From: Cryptomeria japonica
Lineage: Eukaryota > Streptophyta > Pinopsida > Cupressales > Cupressaceae
DNA: 64,000 nt
Assembly: GCF_030272615.1 (NCBI RefSeq)
Contig: NC_081410.1
Span: 118,861,140 to 118,925,139 of the forward strand
Reading direction: 5' to 3'
Made by a program: the position numbers and the translations under genes. The notes under the pieces are model-generated. The model ran no database searches, was not told the origin of the DNA, and worked only from the letters and a program-made list of their open reading frames with translations. Below are positions 1 through 9,890 of the stretch, piece by piece; within the stretch, counting starts at the first letter, position 1; every line of letters begins with the position of its first letter.

Positions 1-155
1 ATTCCCATCTTCTTTTGGCCCATTCTAGATAATATTAAGATGAATCTTACTCGCCTTTTATCCTATTCAAATAATATAGGGACAACTCTCTAATTTTTTA
101 ATGACTTCATGAAATAGTTCTTCATTTATATGTAGATATAATTTGCTATGAATGG
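1..155. repeat. Fragment of transporter-duplication flank
   Basis: This stretch aligns by eye with 51,009-51,150: both share the run from 'cccatcttcttttgg' through 'aatatagggacaact' to 'atgtagatataatt', with scattered substitutions. At 51 kb the same sequence lies just upstream of the duplicated block carrying the second NPF gene. The window may therefore begin at the edge of another, mostly lost, copy of that flank. No coding potential is seen. Confidence 0.6.
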
Positions 156-1080
156 AGAAAACTTTAGTGGCGAATAATCGCCAATTGGTGAATATTTTGT
201 ATCAAAAATTTCAAAAATGGCGAATAAGTTGGATCGATCAAGGTGGCCAGATCGCCCCGAATTTATAAATTTTCAGTCAAATGCATTTCAATTCGCCTTC
301 ATTTTTATTAATTTTTTGTAATGATTTAAAGATTTCACCAATAGAGTCTACGTTATCACAATGATCTATTTAATATTTTTGCTTGAGTTTTCAGAAGTGT
401 GCCTCAATGCACTGACACAATTCGCCAATAACCATCAATAGTTCAATTTGCATGAGATTCCAATTCACCAGGCATTTTCTGGAAGAGTGTCTTAATTCTC
501 CCCAATATTTGCCAATATCATTAATCATTCACTGTTGTGGGAGGATTGATTTCACTAATTTTATTATGTCCATCCCAATGGATGGTCCATAATCACCTAG
601 TAAATTACAATGTATATGTTTTGCCGATGTTATATTCGCCCAATGTTTCCATAAGACATGTTAGAATTAAGTGGGATTCGTCAAATTTTTCCAGTATACC
701 ATTAAAAATTCTAGAAATATTCGCTAAATATGGATTGGTATAAGATTGCATGAAAGACCAAATTTTTCTTTACACAATTTGGCTGGTTTGGAACTCTTAA
801 TTCAGATCAATAGCCAAGTTACAGACATGAACAACCATTGTTGCATTCTCGTCCACTAGTGCTTTGTGCTACTCTCTGAGAATCTAAAGGTAGGTGATCA
901 TTTATTTGAAGTGTTATAATATTATTCATCTCAATCTGTTAGCAATTTTTAGATCATTCTTATTGAGTAGGGAGACCTTAGACATCTAGATTCTAGGCCC
1001 TAGGGGCAATGAATCTTATAGTCTATTAATGCTTCTTAAAAAAGTAGATAGTTTTTTGCACTTGCAACCTTTATTTCGTT
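156..1080. other. Non-coding AT-rich stretch with ATTCGCC motifs
   Basis: No gene is supported. The motif 'attcgcc' or 'ttcgccaat' recurs several times, as it does in the repeat array at 29.43-29.86 kb, so this may be a decayed relative of that family. The short frame at 537-743 has no recognisable similarity and is probably chance. Confidence 0.5.
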
Positions 1081-1162
1081 GGAGATGTGAAATAGGAAGA
1101 AGGGTAGGACTCCTAAATGTGGTGAAGGACAAGAGAGGTCAGCAAAATGCAGAACCTTAAAT

Positions 1163-1396
1163 TTGTACTTTAGAAATGTTTGTGGTCAAAAAGATGATCA
1201 TGAAGGTACATCATCACAACTACCACATTCACAACTTACACCTAATATTGAAGAAGGCGATGAATGTGATATGTCAGATGACAATGAAGAAGAAGATCTA
1301 GTAGATACCCAGGGTAGCAGGATTGTGATAATCAACGTGGTTGACAATGCCATAGATGATGATGATGCAGGAAAGGGGAAAAGAAAATCCAAATAA
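1163..1396 (+). pseudogene. Possible N-terminal piece of hAT-like transposase
   Basis: A 77-codon open frame rich in Asp/Glu ends in a Lys/Arg patch (GKGKRKSK). It lies 21 bases before the start of the clear hAT-like frame at 1418. An acidic stretch followed by a basic, nuclear-signal-like cluster would suit the N-terminus of a transposase-derived nuclear protein. No domain can be recognised, so the link rests on position and strand alone. Confidence 0.3.
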
Positions 1397-1417
1397 AAAA
1401 CAGGTTGGGAGTGGGAT

Positions 1418-1888
1418 ATGGCGAGGAATTTTCAAATTGATTGGGTGTCAAAGTATCCATTCATTGAACCAATGGATAATCTCAACAAAGGTGACCCTCC
1501 AATAGAATGTAGATGTAAGATTTGTAGTTGGAAATATAAAAAGGAAAAGAAGTTGTAGCTGAAGCTTGTCACAATTGAAAAGCATATCGGAAAAATTTAC
1601 GAAAAGCAAATGACAGATGAAATTGGAAAATCAATGATAAGATGGAAAACAAAGGAGCAATGCCAACATGTTAAGTGTGCCTTAGAATATGATGTGAATT
1701 TGAAAAGACAGGCAAAAATCATTGAATCTGGAGGTTCTCTTGAAGCTTTTTTTGGAAAGGCAATGGAAGTAGCACAATTGGGAAAAACTGTTGAATAAAG
1801 TGTTGTTTTTCATATTTTGACCAGAGGGCATTGTATGACAGACTACCCAAAAATTAGTACTTTATTATACTTTTTGGGCATTCCTAAT
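1418..1888 (+). pseudogene. hAT-type (ZNF862/C17orf113-like) transposase, 5' part
   Basis: One reading frame starting at ATG 1418 runs to the left edge of an inserted LTR element, broken by stops at 1556 (TAG) and 1796 (TAA). It encodes a degenerate zinc-finger-like region (CKICSW ... IEKHIGK). It then reaches the segment MTDYPKISTLLYFLGIPN at 1835-1888, typical of the plant hAT-superfamily proteins related to animal ZNF862 and C17orf113. The frame resumes after the insertion at 6918, with the expected next segment (FPHSHWS). These proteins derive from DNA transposases with an RNase H-like fold. The in-frame stops and the 5-kb insertion make this a dead copy. Confidence 0.75.
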
Positions 1889-2376
1889 TGTGAGATTTTG
1901 CCAGGATCAAGAGCTCAATGAAATGTACAAAATGGAGAGACAAAATATAGGACAAGAATAAACTGTATTCTCATCAATAGATAGATGATCAAAAGATCAA
2001 TAGTTGCACATACAATGAATATGAGCTTGCATATATAGGCAAGGAAATATGAATATGTGAGCACACAAACATGACATGTGGCTCAATAAGAAACAAGGGT
2101 AGATAGGAAATAGGTGTGGTAGGTAGGAGAAACAATAAAATATTCCACATGAGGTGGATCACCCATCGAAGGTGGAATTATCACTCCACAATAAGTGGAT
2201 ATGATAGAGTAGTAACAAGATCACACCATAAAAGGTGGAAATTATCCTACACACACTATCCCAATGTGGCACAAACACCCAAGTGTCTCATACCCAAACT
2301 ACTATAAAATGCATTTCCTAAGTAAATATAAGTAAGGTGTAATAATATCCATGATGAATAATTATTTACACCAACA
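1889..2376 (-). repeat. LTR (3' LTR of minus-strand element)
   Basis: This 488-bp LTR is matched base for base over most of its length by 6428-6915, with scattered substitutions such as gcttgcat/gcctgcat. The C-rich run just inside (2377-2384) is the polypurine tract when read on the minus strand. Confidence 0.9.
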
Positions 2377-2686
2377 CCCCCCCTTAAGTGCAACTTAAGG
2401 GAATGCACTTAAGTCTACAATGCAACTAAGCGATGCAAGATGGGTCCTAGCTACAAGGCCATGTTAGGTACCCATGTACAAATGCAAATGCAAAGCAAAC
2501 CAATGCAATGAAATCTCTCACAAAGCGAGGAAAGAGAGAAAAACCCAATGGAAAAAAACCCTCCCCGAAAAGAGAGATGAAAGCTATATAGGAGAACTCT
2601 CATAGAAGTATGTGAAGAACAAAACCCCTTGTGAGGAAAAAGTCCCCCCAATATGAGAGAAGAAGAGAAGCTAGGAAGCCCCTTTA

Positions 2687-4096
2687 TCAATGTAGAATCT
2701 GCACCAATGATAGAAGCTCGATGATGTATGAAGAAACTGCTCCATGAATGTCGAAAAACATTCCTCCCCTTAGGAAGAAACAAAACCAAAGGTGTATCCA
2801 TGAAGTATCCCAATCATGAAGAGAAGATGTAGGAAAAAAACCCATGATGGATGAAGTCTTTGAAAACTGCTCAAGTGTCCTCATGTCGATGCTGAAAGAT
2901 ACCCCCTCCAAAGGTGGTGAATTGCTCCACACTGCTGAAAAAGGCACTCCAAGATCTAGTGGAGATGAATGTAGAACATGTACCAAAGACTCACATGTCT
3001 CCTCTAAGCATAAAGAGACCTCCTCCAACTGTTGTACATAAGCATCCACAATCATGTCAACCTCCAAAGAATGATCATGTAGAGAATGAACAAGAGGGTC
3101 AGAGTGTTCCCTCGCAACAATAAAAGAAGGATCATCTTCATCAAAGAGAAGATGAATATCATCAATGATGTCTCCCAAATTTGCAATGTAGGATTCCACA
3201 AACAAACCTGCAATGTCTGTCAAGTACTCATCCCATGAAACTGAAGCCAAAAGAAATGAAATATCCTGCTGCACTGAATCACATGAAGGAAAAACTATCA
3301 CACTAAAAGCATCATCAGGTGCAATAGGTGATGTGATATCAATAGGAGGAGATGAAACACAAGGCCCAAGAACGGGGTCACATGTGAGAATCCCCAAGTT
3401 CAAGTACCCAAAGTTCTCCTCAAAATCTGAATCATCACAAGAAGTGTGACAATCAAGTGTAGAAACATCATATGTGAAATCATCATCATCAACAAAATTT
3501 GAAAAGGAGTATAACCAAGATGCATGATCAACCACCCTAGTCGCAATGATAGCTCTAGTCTCCAAGTCTCTAATGAAAATTGACTTAGGTGTGAACTCCA
3601 CAATTCTCTTAGTTGCGCCATGTGTGATTTGATAGATGGAAAGGAGATTGTTTGTCAAATGGGGTACACACAACACATCATTGAAGGAGTTATTCCCGAT
3701 GGCAATAGATTGTTTCCCAATCATATCCATGTATGTATGATTGCCCATCAAAATCTGCGGCATGGTGCAAGGCTCAAATGTAGAGAACATAGACTGCGAA
3801 GATGCCATATGATGAGAAGCCCTTGAATCTAGAAGCCATCTCCCTGAATCATGACTTGTAGTATCACAAAGAGACTTTCCTTTTTCTTGTCCCAAAAGAG
3901 TGAGTCTTCCCATTTGTAGAAGCCATGAATGCTTTCCCTTTCCCTTTTGATTGTGAGGAAGTGGAAGTTGACGAATCATCTTTTTTGTAGACATTAGGGA
4001 AATCAATGTTATGCTTTTTGAGGATGTGTGTAAGCTTATCAATCTTCTTAGAATGGCAACGATGCTCCTCATGACCAAAATTTTTACAATAGGCAC
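2687..4096 (-). pseudogene. Copia protease remnant fused to unknown C-terminal region
   Basis: This 469-codon open frame follows gag in a different frame, so a frameshift separates it from gag. Its early part contains a copia-type aspartic protease signature, WLLDSRASHHM, where the family has DSGASHHM; the active-site Gly is replaced by Arg. It then has PQILMGNHTYMD ... NNLLSIYQ, typical of the copia PR region. The remaining roughly 270 residues are acidic and Ser/Asp-rich with no integrase or RT motif. That tail is unrecognised. It has stayed open, which is notable in a decayed element and could reflect selection, recent insertion or chance. Confidence 0.7.
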
Positions 4097-4941
4097 AAGT
4101 AGGTCTCTCCCTCTTTGGTGAATTGTCCCTCTTGGAAGAGGATGAATCTCCTTGTTGTGGAGAAGGTGATGCTTTCTCCTTAGGCTTTGATTGCCATTTC
4201 TTCTTGTTGGAGTTGTCCTTTCCTTGAGTTTCTTTGTGCCCTTGATTTTCCACTAATTCTTGAGACTTAGAAGCCTTAAGAATGCCCATGTTTATCAACT
4301 TAGTTTGTTCCATCATCAATATTTCAGCAAAAGCATCAAATGTAAGCATTGTGTAACTTGAACCCATTGTCATCCTATGGGTTTGGAAACTAGAAACCAA
4401 TGTTGCATATTCTTGTGGAAGTTTTCTCATCAAATTGAAGATCAATTGAGTATCCTTCTTATCAATACCACAATCCTTGAGTTGTGCCCTCAACTCTTTT
4501 GGCTTAGTGAGATAATCTTGTATAGTATCAAAGTTCTTGGGATCTAACATGGTGAGATCAATATCAATTTGATATCCCCTAATCTCTTCAACTTGACCAT
4601 ACAAGTCTTGAAACTTTTGCCAAGCATCCTTGATTAGAGTACATTTCTCAATATGAAAAAATGAGATCCTTTGATACATACTTTCTTAAGGTACCAATTG
4701 CCATGATATCTTTAGTGAGCCAATCCAATTGACCAACAAGATAAGCCTTAGGATTAGCGGGAGCAACAATAGTTCCATCAATATAATGAGTTAGTCCTTT
4801 TTCCATAAGTTTACTCCATGCAACAATTTTCCACGTGGCATAATTATGAGGAGTTAAGAGAGGAAACTTAGGAGAACTCGTAGCAGAAAAACAAAGGAAC
4901 ACAAGAGCACAAAAGCACAAGAGACACCTCCCCAAATTCAA
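3864..4941 (-). pseudogene. Copia gag polyprotein with CCHC zinc knuckle, frameshifted
   Basis: Two overlapping minus-strand frames together give a copia gag. 4648-4941 carries the N-terminal part (LTPHNYATWKIVAWSKLMEK). 3864-4679 carries the UBN2/retrotran-gag core (LIKDAWQKFQDLYG ... LMRKLPQEYATLVSSF), then a Lys/Ser-rich linker and a CX2CX4HX4C zinc knuckle (CAYCKNFGHEEHRC). The break near 4650-4680 is a frameshift between KDLIF and FFHIEKCTL. Gag packages element RNA in virus-like particles. This copy cannot be made as a single protein without correcting the frames. Confidence 0.8.
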
Positions 4942-6409
4942 TCAATCAAAGTACCCCCCCCCCCCAAAAAAAAAGGATGATTTTGGCACTTTATATGTAG
5001 TGCATGTACAATAGGCCACTTGCAAAAAATGGAAAGGTGGACTTTTGATTTTGTTTTACAACTGCTCCAATAGGTTGAGAACTACAATGCAAAATACCAA
5101 CAAGATAGATCTATACAATACAAGTGCCAAATTGGCTAAAAAAGACCATATGCTGAAAGTACAATTTCTACCCAAAATTGCTTCAAAATGATAGCATATT
5201 ATGAGAGTAGATAGAAAATTATGCACTTTCAAAAAAACCAGCACCTGAAAAGGAGTTTGTATGAGCCCAAACAGAGTCCCAGAAGTTGCAGAAACGGGGA
5301 TTGGACAGGTACAGTCACCAAAACTGAGATTTCTGAAAAATATGTCCATCAAAATCAGAAAATAATTCCATACATGAAATTATAGCACATTTCAAAAAAA
5401 AAAGCACCAAAAAAGGAGCAAAAATGAGCAAGATATGGTCATTTGAAGTTGAACTGCAAAATCAAAAAGCTCAACGAAGGGGGCCTGCAAATTTTTTTTC
5501 AAAAATGATGACGTCAACAAGTCATGAGCCTAAATTTGACAACTGTCTAGTCATCACAAAAACTTCACCACCCCTGCTAACTGGGCATCCATACCGTACA
5601 GACAAATGACGTGGGCAAACCGGATTTTGACATGTGTCGTACGGAGCTAACTTGGCAGGGTGACTGTGATGTACGACCTAGTGACGTGGACTGCCAACTG
5701 GGAGTTTGATGTGGCAGATGGTGGGACCGGGCAGGATGGACCAATGATGTGGTGCCCGCGTGTGCGACTGACTGAGCCTGGTCTGCTAGTTAATGAGTCC
5801 CATGTGGTTGCAGGTACGAGTGACGGGGCCGGATATAATGGTCAACGGTGGTGGGATCGACGAAAGATCATGGGGCTCGACAGGCGGCCATAGAGGAGGG
5901 TCACCAAACAGGAGGCAACAATCGGCTATAGCGGCAACGTAGGGGTCGAGGATACCATGGGAGGCGTCGGTTGTGCAGGGCCGGTGTCGAGAGGAGCTAC
6001 CAATGTTGGCAACAGCGGTAGATGCCAGAGAAGTAGTGGGTCGGGAAGTCGGAGAAGTAGTCATGGGAGTCGGAGGGGACAGTATGAAGGTCGACATGGT
6101 CTACAGTGTGGTAGAGGACAATACAAATTTTTTTTCAATAGATGAATGATAAATTTTTTTTTTTGCAGAAAAATTAAATTTTTTTTTTGAAATCCGTATC
6201 GTACCGTTGAATTGGACAAATTTTTTCTCCAAGCCCGAAATTTGACTTTCACCAAAATAGACCCAATTTATAATCAAAATTCATGGAAACGACCACCTGA
6301 ATGCAATGGCGAGGTCGGGTCTGGTCTAGGATGCCTCCAAAAGATGCTTCTCCTCAGATCTGCCTCTTGATGTTGCAATAATACCTCTCAAAGATGATTC
6401 AATGACGCT
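4942..6409 (-). other. Untranslated leader of the LTR element, with GC-rich block
   Basis: Between gag and the primer site there is about 1.45 kb without a credible frame. The part around 5,560-6,120 is distinctly GC-richer than the surroundings and rich in GGTCG/GTGGG words. A similar GC-rich block occupies the same relative place in the related element at 60.5-63.1 kb (about 62,250-62,520). Such leaders usually hold packaging and dimerisation signals; that role is inferred here. Confidence 0.5.
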
Positions 6410-6427
6410 CCAATGGCTCTGATACCA
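6410..6427 (-). other. Primer-binding site (Met-initiator tRNA type)
   Basis: Reading the minus strand, TGGTATCAGAGCCATTGG directly follows the end of the LTR. This is the usual plant copia primer site for initiator Met-tRNA and fixes the element's orientation as minus. Confidence 0.9.
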
Positions 6428-6915
6428 TGTGAGATTTTTCCAAGATCAAGAGCTCAATGAAATATACAAAATGGAGAGACAAAATATGGGACACGAATAA
6501 ACTGTATTCTCATCAATAGATAGATGATCAAAAGATCAATAGTTGCACATACAATGAATATGAGCCTGCATATATAGGCAAGGCAATATGGATATGTGAG
6601 CACACAAACATGACATGTGGCTTAATAAAAAACAAGGGTAGGTAGGAAATAGGTGTGGTAGGTAGGAGAAACAATAAAATATTCCACATGAGGTGGATCA
6701 CCCACCGAAGGTGGAATTATCACTCCACAATAAGTGGATATGATAGAGTAGTAACAAGATCACACCATTAAAGGTGGAAATTCTCCTACACACACTATCC
6801 CAATGTGGCACAAACACCCAAGTGTCTCATACCCAGACTACTATGAAATGCATTTCTTAAGTAAAATTAAGTAAGGTGTAATTATATCTATGATGAATAA
6901 TTATTTACACCAACA
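6428..6915 (-). repeat. LTR (5' LTR of minus-strand element)
   Basis: This 488-bp LTR pairs with 1889-2376. On the minus strand it begins TGTTGG and ends CTCACA, immediately followed by the primer-binding site. Confidence 0.9.
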
Positions 6916-6917
6916 CT

Positions 6918-7838
6918 AAATTTCCTCACAGTCATTGGTCAGTAAACAGTGGTTGGGAATGGGCAAGTTGTCTTGCTAAGGTTGAAAAACAAGATATAAA
7001 GGAAAAAATTAGAGAGTCAAACTTTATTGCATTGTCTTTGGATGAATTTATGACAATAGATAATATGTCTTGGGTATGTATGCATGTTTATACTGTAAAG
7101 AATCATGTATGCCAACCTCATCTACTACGTGTTTCTAAATTGAAGGAGGGTGCGGCAGTAGAAACTCTATTTCAACTAGTTACAAATTCTTTAATTGAAT
7201 ATGGAGGTATGGATGAATTGACAATTGCAAAAAAGTTGGTATGTGTAGGAGCGGATGGAGCTTCAGTAATGCAAGGTCATAAGAACGATCTTTGCATAAA
7301 GCTACAAACTTCTTATTCGCCCTACATGATTGCCATTCATTGCATGACCCACATAATGAATCTAGCTTTTAAAATTGTGAGCAAGTATCTTGTAGTAACA
7401 AATGTTGAATATTTAATTAGAAAGCTCTACTCATACTTTTGTTCGAAGTCCCAAATGGTTTTTGGAATTTCAAAATTTTGCCTCAATGGAATAACCAATG
7501 GGAACAAGCTTCTGAAGGATATCGATACCAGATGGATCTCCTTGCATGGTCCAGCGCATCGAGTTTATTCAGAATATCAATCCTTGATTGGAGTAATGTG
7601 TGAACATCACTACACAGTAGACAAAGCTCCTGACCTACTTCGTAGGTTACGTGATATAGAGACAATCCTAACTTTAGCAAGTCTTCTCCCCATGCTAGAG
7701 GAAATGAACCATCTTGTGAAAAAAGACCAAGAAAGAGCTATGTATATTGCTGAATATGCTAAGCTACGTAAAATGACATGCATGACCCTCGATATCTTAT
7801 TAATCAAAACAAACATTTGTAGATTTAAAATTTGCTAG
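6918..7838 (+). pseudogene. hAT-type transposase, central catalytic part
   Basis: An open frame resumes right after the LTR insertion and runs about 300 codons. It holds the hallmark segments of the plant ZNF862/C17orf113-like hAT group: SLDEFMTIDNMSWVCMHVY, KLVCVGADGASVMQG, IAIHCMTHIMNLAFK, IDTRWISLHGPAHRVYSEY and LLPMLEEMNHLVKK. The conserved Asp residues of the RNase H-like transposase core (SLDE, GADGAS) are still present. The frame ends at 7836-7838 where the family normally continues, so this end is a frameshift or deletion. With the insertion upstream it cannot give a full protein. Confidence 0.8.
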
Positions 7839-7848
7839 CTGGTAGACA

Positions 7849-8759
7849 TTGACAGATTTGAATAGTCCTAACAATTTTTTCCAGTTTAATGCAAATGGGG
7901 AGTTATGTGTCAGTGTACATGGATTTGAGATGCCAATGCACCACCTTGCCACAATCACAGAACTAGGAAAGCACTCTAAGAAGCAAGAAGTAAGTATCAC
8001 AAGGGAAGATTTTAGCAAGATTGTTGATTTTGCGACTGTTAGTCTGAAGAAAATCGCCTCTTTTGTTTCCTCATAAATAAAAAAATGCTTCCCTTGTGAT
8101 AATTTACCTGAAGCCATGTCTATTGTGTTTCCTCAATATTGGGAACTCAACAATCCAACTGATTTTCGTCGTAGGATAATGACTTTGATAAACCATTTTT
8201 GCAAATCTGTAGAAGTCAATGGAGAAACTATAGAAGAATTTTTAAATGAAACAATTCTTAGAGAGAAATCAACCCATTTTGAATTAATTATGAGGCATAA
8301 TTTTGATGAATCAAAAAAAGTGGAGAACCCCTTGGAAGAGAGATCAACAACAAAGGTTCAGACAAAGATAAGTCAGAGCGTATAATTGGCTGATTCATTA
8401 TCAGAGTATCTCAAACTTGTTGATTTATGTCAAATCATGATATTGGGTTCGGTGGAGGATGAGAGAGTTTCAGTGCTTTGGGGTTCTTAAAATCAAAGTT
8501 AAGGAAAAAACTACACAAGAATTTGGAAAATTGCTTGCGGATGTATACATTAAGGTATAGTGTTCAAATATTTCCTTATGAAACGGCTCTGGGAATCTGG
8601 AAGTCCAAAACTGACAGAAGAAGGTTGGACAACACTTCAAACCAAAGTGGGACAACTGACAGTGACAAAATGAATACCGGTGACACATGTACTACTAGTT
8701 TTGAGATGCGCTCAAGTGAAGGTATGTAGATTGAAGAAAATACGGACAATAATCAAGGA
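7849..8759 (+). pseudogene. hAT-type transposase, C-terminal part with dimerisation domain
   Basis: Three consecutive plus-strand frames carry the end of the hAT-like protein. 7849-8076 has SITREDFSKIVDFATV. 8116-8385 has the FPQYW ... DFRRRIMTLINHFC segment. About 8395-8729 has SVEDERVFSVLGFLKSKLRKKL then FPYETALGIWKSK, the short hAT C-terminal dimerisation region. Stops and frame changes separate the pieces. Together with 1418-1888 and 6918-7838 this accounts for nearly the whole protein, so the gene was complete before it decayed. Confidence 0.7.
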
Positions 8760-9540
8760 AGCTCTTGATTTGATGACAAGGATGATGAGATGATTTGACA
8801 AATTTAAGAGATTTAGCGCTAGTAGTTACTAGGTATTTATTAAACTTTTGGTTGCATATTGCATAATGTATTTCATCTATCACATTACAAAATCCTAATT
8901 GTGTTTGATGATATTTTATGTTTCTATCAATGTCATTTAATTTTGATATGCAATTGCATTTTTTAGATTTCTATTTACCAGTTAATAAATTAACATACTA
9001 CTATTTTTCAGTGTTCAAGAATAAGGTTGCATTAGTAATTATTTATAATTTTGATTCAACATTCAAGTATCAAACAAGTGTAGTGTTGCATTAGTAATTA
9101 CACCATGATCATGGAGACTGTTAATTGCATTAGTATCAAAAAATATAATTAATATTTGATATCGACCATAACATGAGATGAATTTTCCAATTGCAACTTA
9201 CTACTTGTTTTCTACATAGAATCCCTTTGAATATAGTAAGCAATTTTAATCTTCTACTTTAGAAGAAGCTAGAACCCATTCAAACTAAGCAACACAGTGT
9301 AAACATATGAACGTCAACCAAAAAATCCTCAATTTCATTGATTCATATAAGATTTTGGATAACAACCGTGGTCTTTTTGTATATTATTCACCCTACGTGA
9401 ATTAGTATATCCGCTTCTATTGGACTTTTGTAGTATATGTAGAAGTTAAAGAAGGAGAGGAAAAAACAAGGCCTTGATTATCCTCTTATAGAAAAAATGA
9501 GGATGCAACAAGCTTTGGTATTTTTACAATATCAAAACCT
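8760..9540. other. Non-coding AT-rich spacer
   Basis: I see no gene, RNA gene or clear repeat here. 'ttgcattagtaatta' recurs near 9030 and 9090. Confidence 0.5.
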
Positions 9541-9890
9541 AGACAACTGCCTGACATATTCAAAAAAGTTGGAAACCAGGAATTTGAAAATTGAAATTTT
9601 CAAAATTTGAAAATTGAAATTTTCAAAATTTGAAAACTAAGGAAAAAGGAAAAAGGATTAGAAGTGATCAAATCCATGCTGCTTGAATTGCTAAAGCCTC
9701 TTGACGTGTTCTTGGTAGCCTCTGTTTTCAATTTCTGTTTTTGCCAAATACAAATTTGAAAATTCAAAATTTCAAAATTTTGAAGAACTTAAATACAAAG
9801 AAGAAGAAGATTAGTAATCATCAAACACGTTGTTTGAGCTCTTGGAGTCCTTTGAGATGTTGTTGGTACTCTTTGTTTTCTATTTCTGAT
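9541..9890. repeat. Local duplication with self-complementary AAAATTTGAAAATT core
   Basis: Two adjacent related stretches (about 9,578-9,740 and 9,741-9,890) both hold 'gattagaagtgatcaaa'/'gattagtaatcatcaaa' followed by a '...ttggtagcctctgttttc'-like segment. The first also contains repeated 'aaaattgaaattttcaaaat' words that are nearly palindromic. The second overlaps the end of the degenerate minus-strand frame at 9821. Confidence 0.5.

Larger units (their letters stand above)
1889..6915 (-). mobile_element. Non-autonomous Ty1/copia-like LTR retrotransposon
   Basis: The element is 5,027 bp with two 488-bp LTRs, and it reads on the minus strand. The plus-order left LTR (1889-2376) and right LTR (6428-6915) are nearly identical and start TG/end CA. 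On the minus strand the element begins TGTTGGTGTAAATAATTATT. A Met-initiator primer site (TGGTATCAGAGC) abuts the LTR at 6410-6427, and a G-rich polypurine tract abuts the other LTR at 2377-2384. Flanks CTAAT and CTAAA suggest a 5-bp target duplication with one change. Gag and a protease remnant are present. Integrase, reverse transcriptase and RNase H are absent, so it needed another element for mobility. It split the hAT-like gene at 1418-8729. Confidence 0.9.

Noticed and set aside
2451-2813. 120-codon minus frame
   Set aside because: It overlaps the end of the 469-codon gag-protease frame in another frame and has no protein-family pattern. It is a shadow.
5424-6255. Several short frames in the GC-rich leader of the first LTR element
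   Set aside because: They overlap on both strands, and the open length is explained by high GC content. No motif is recognised.
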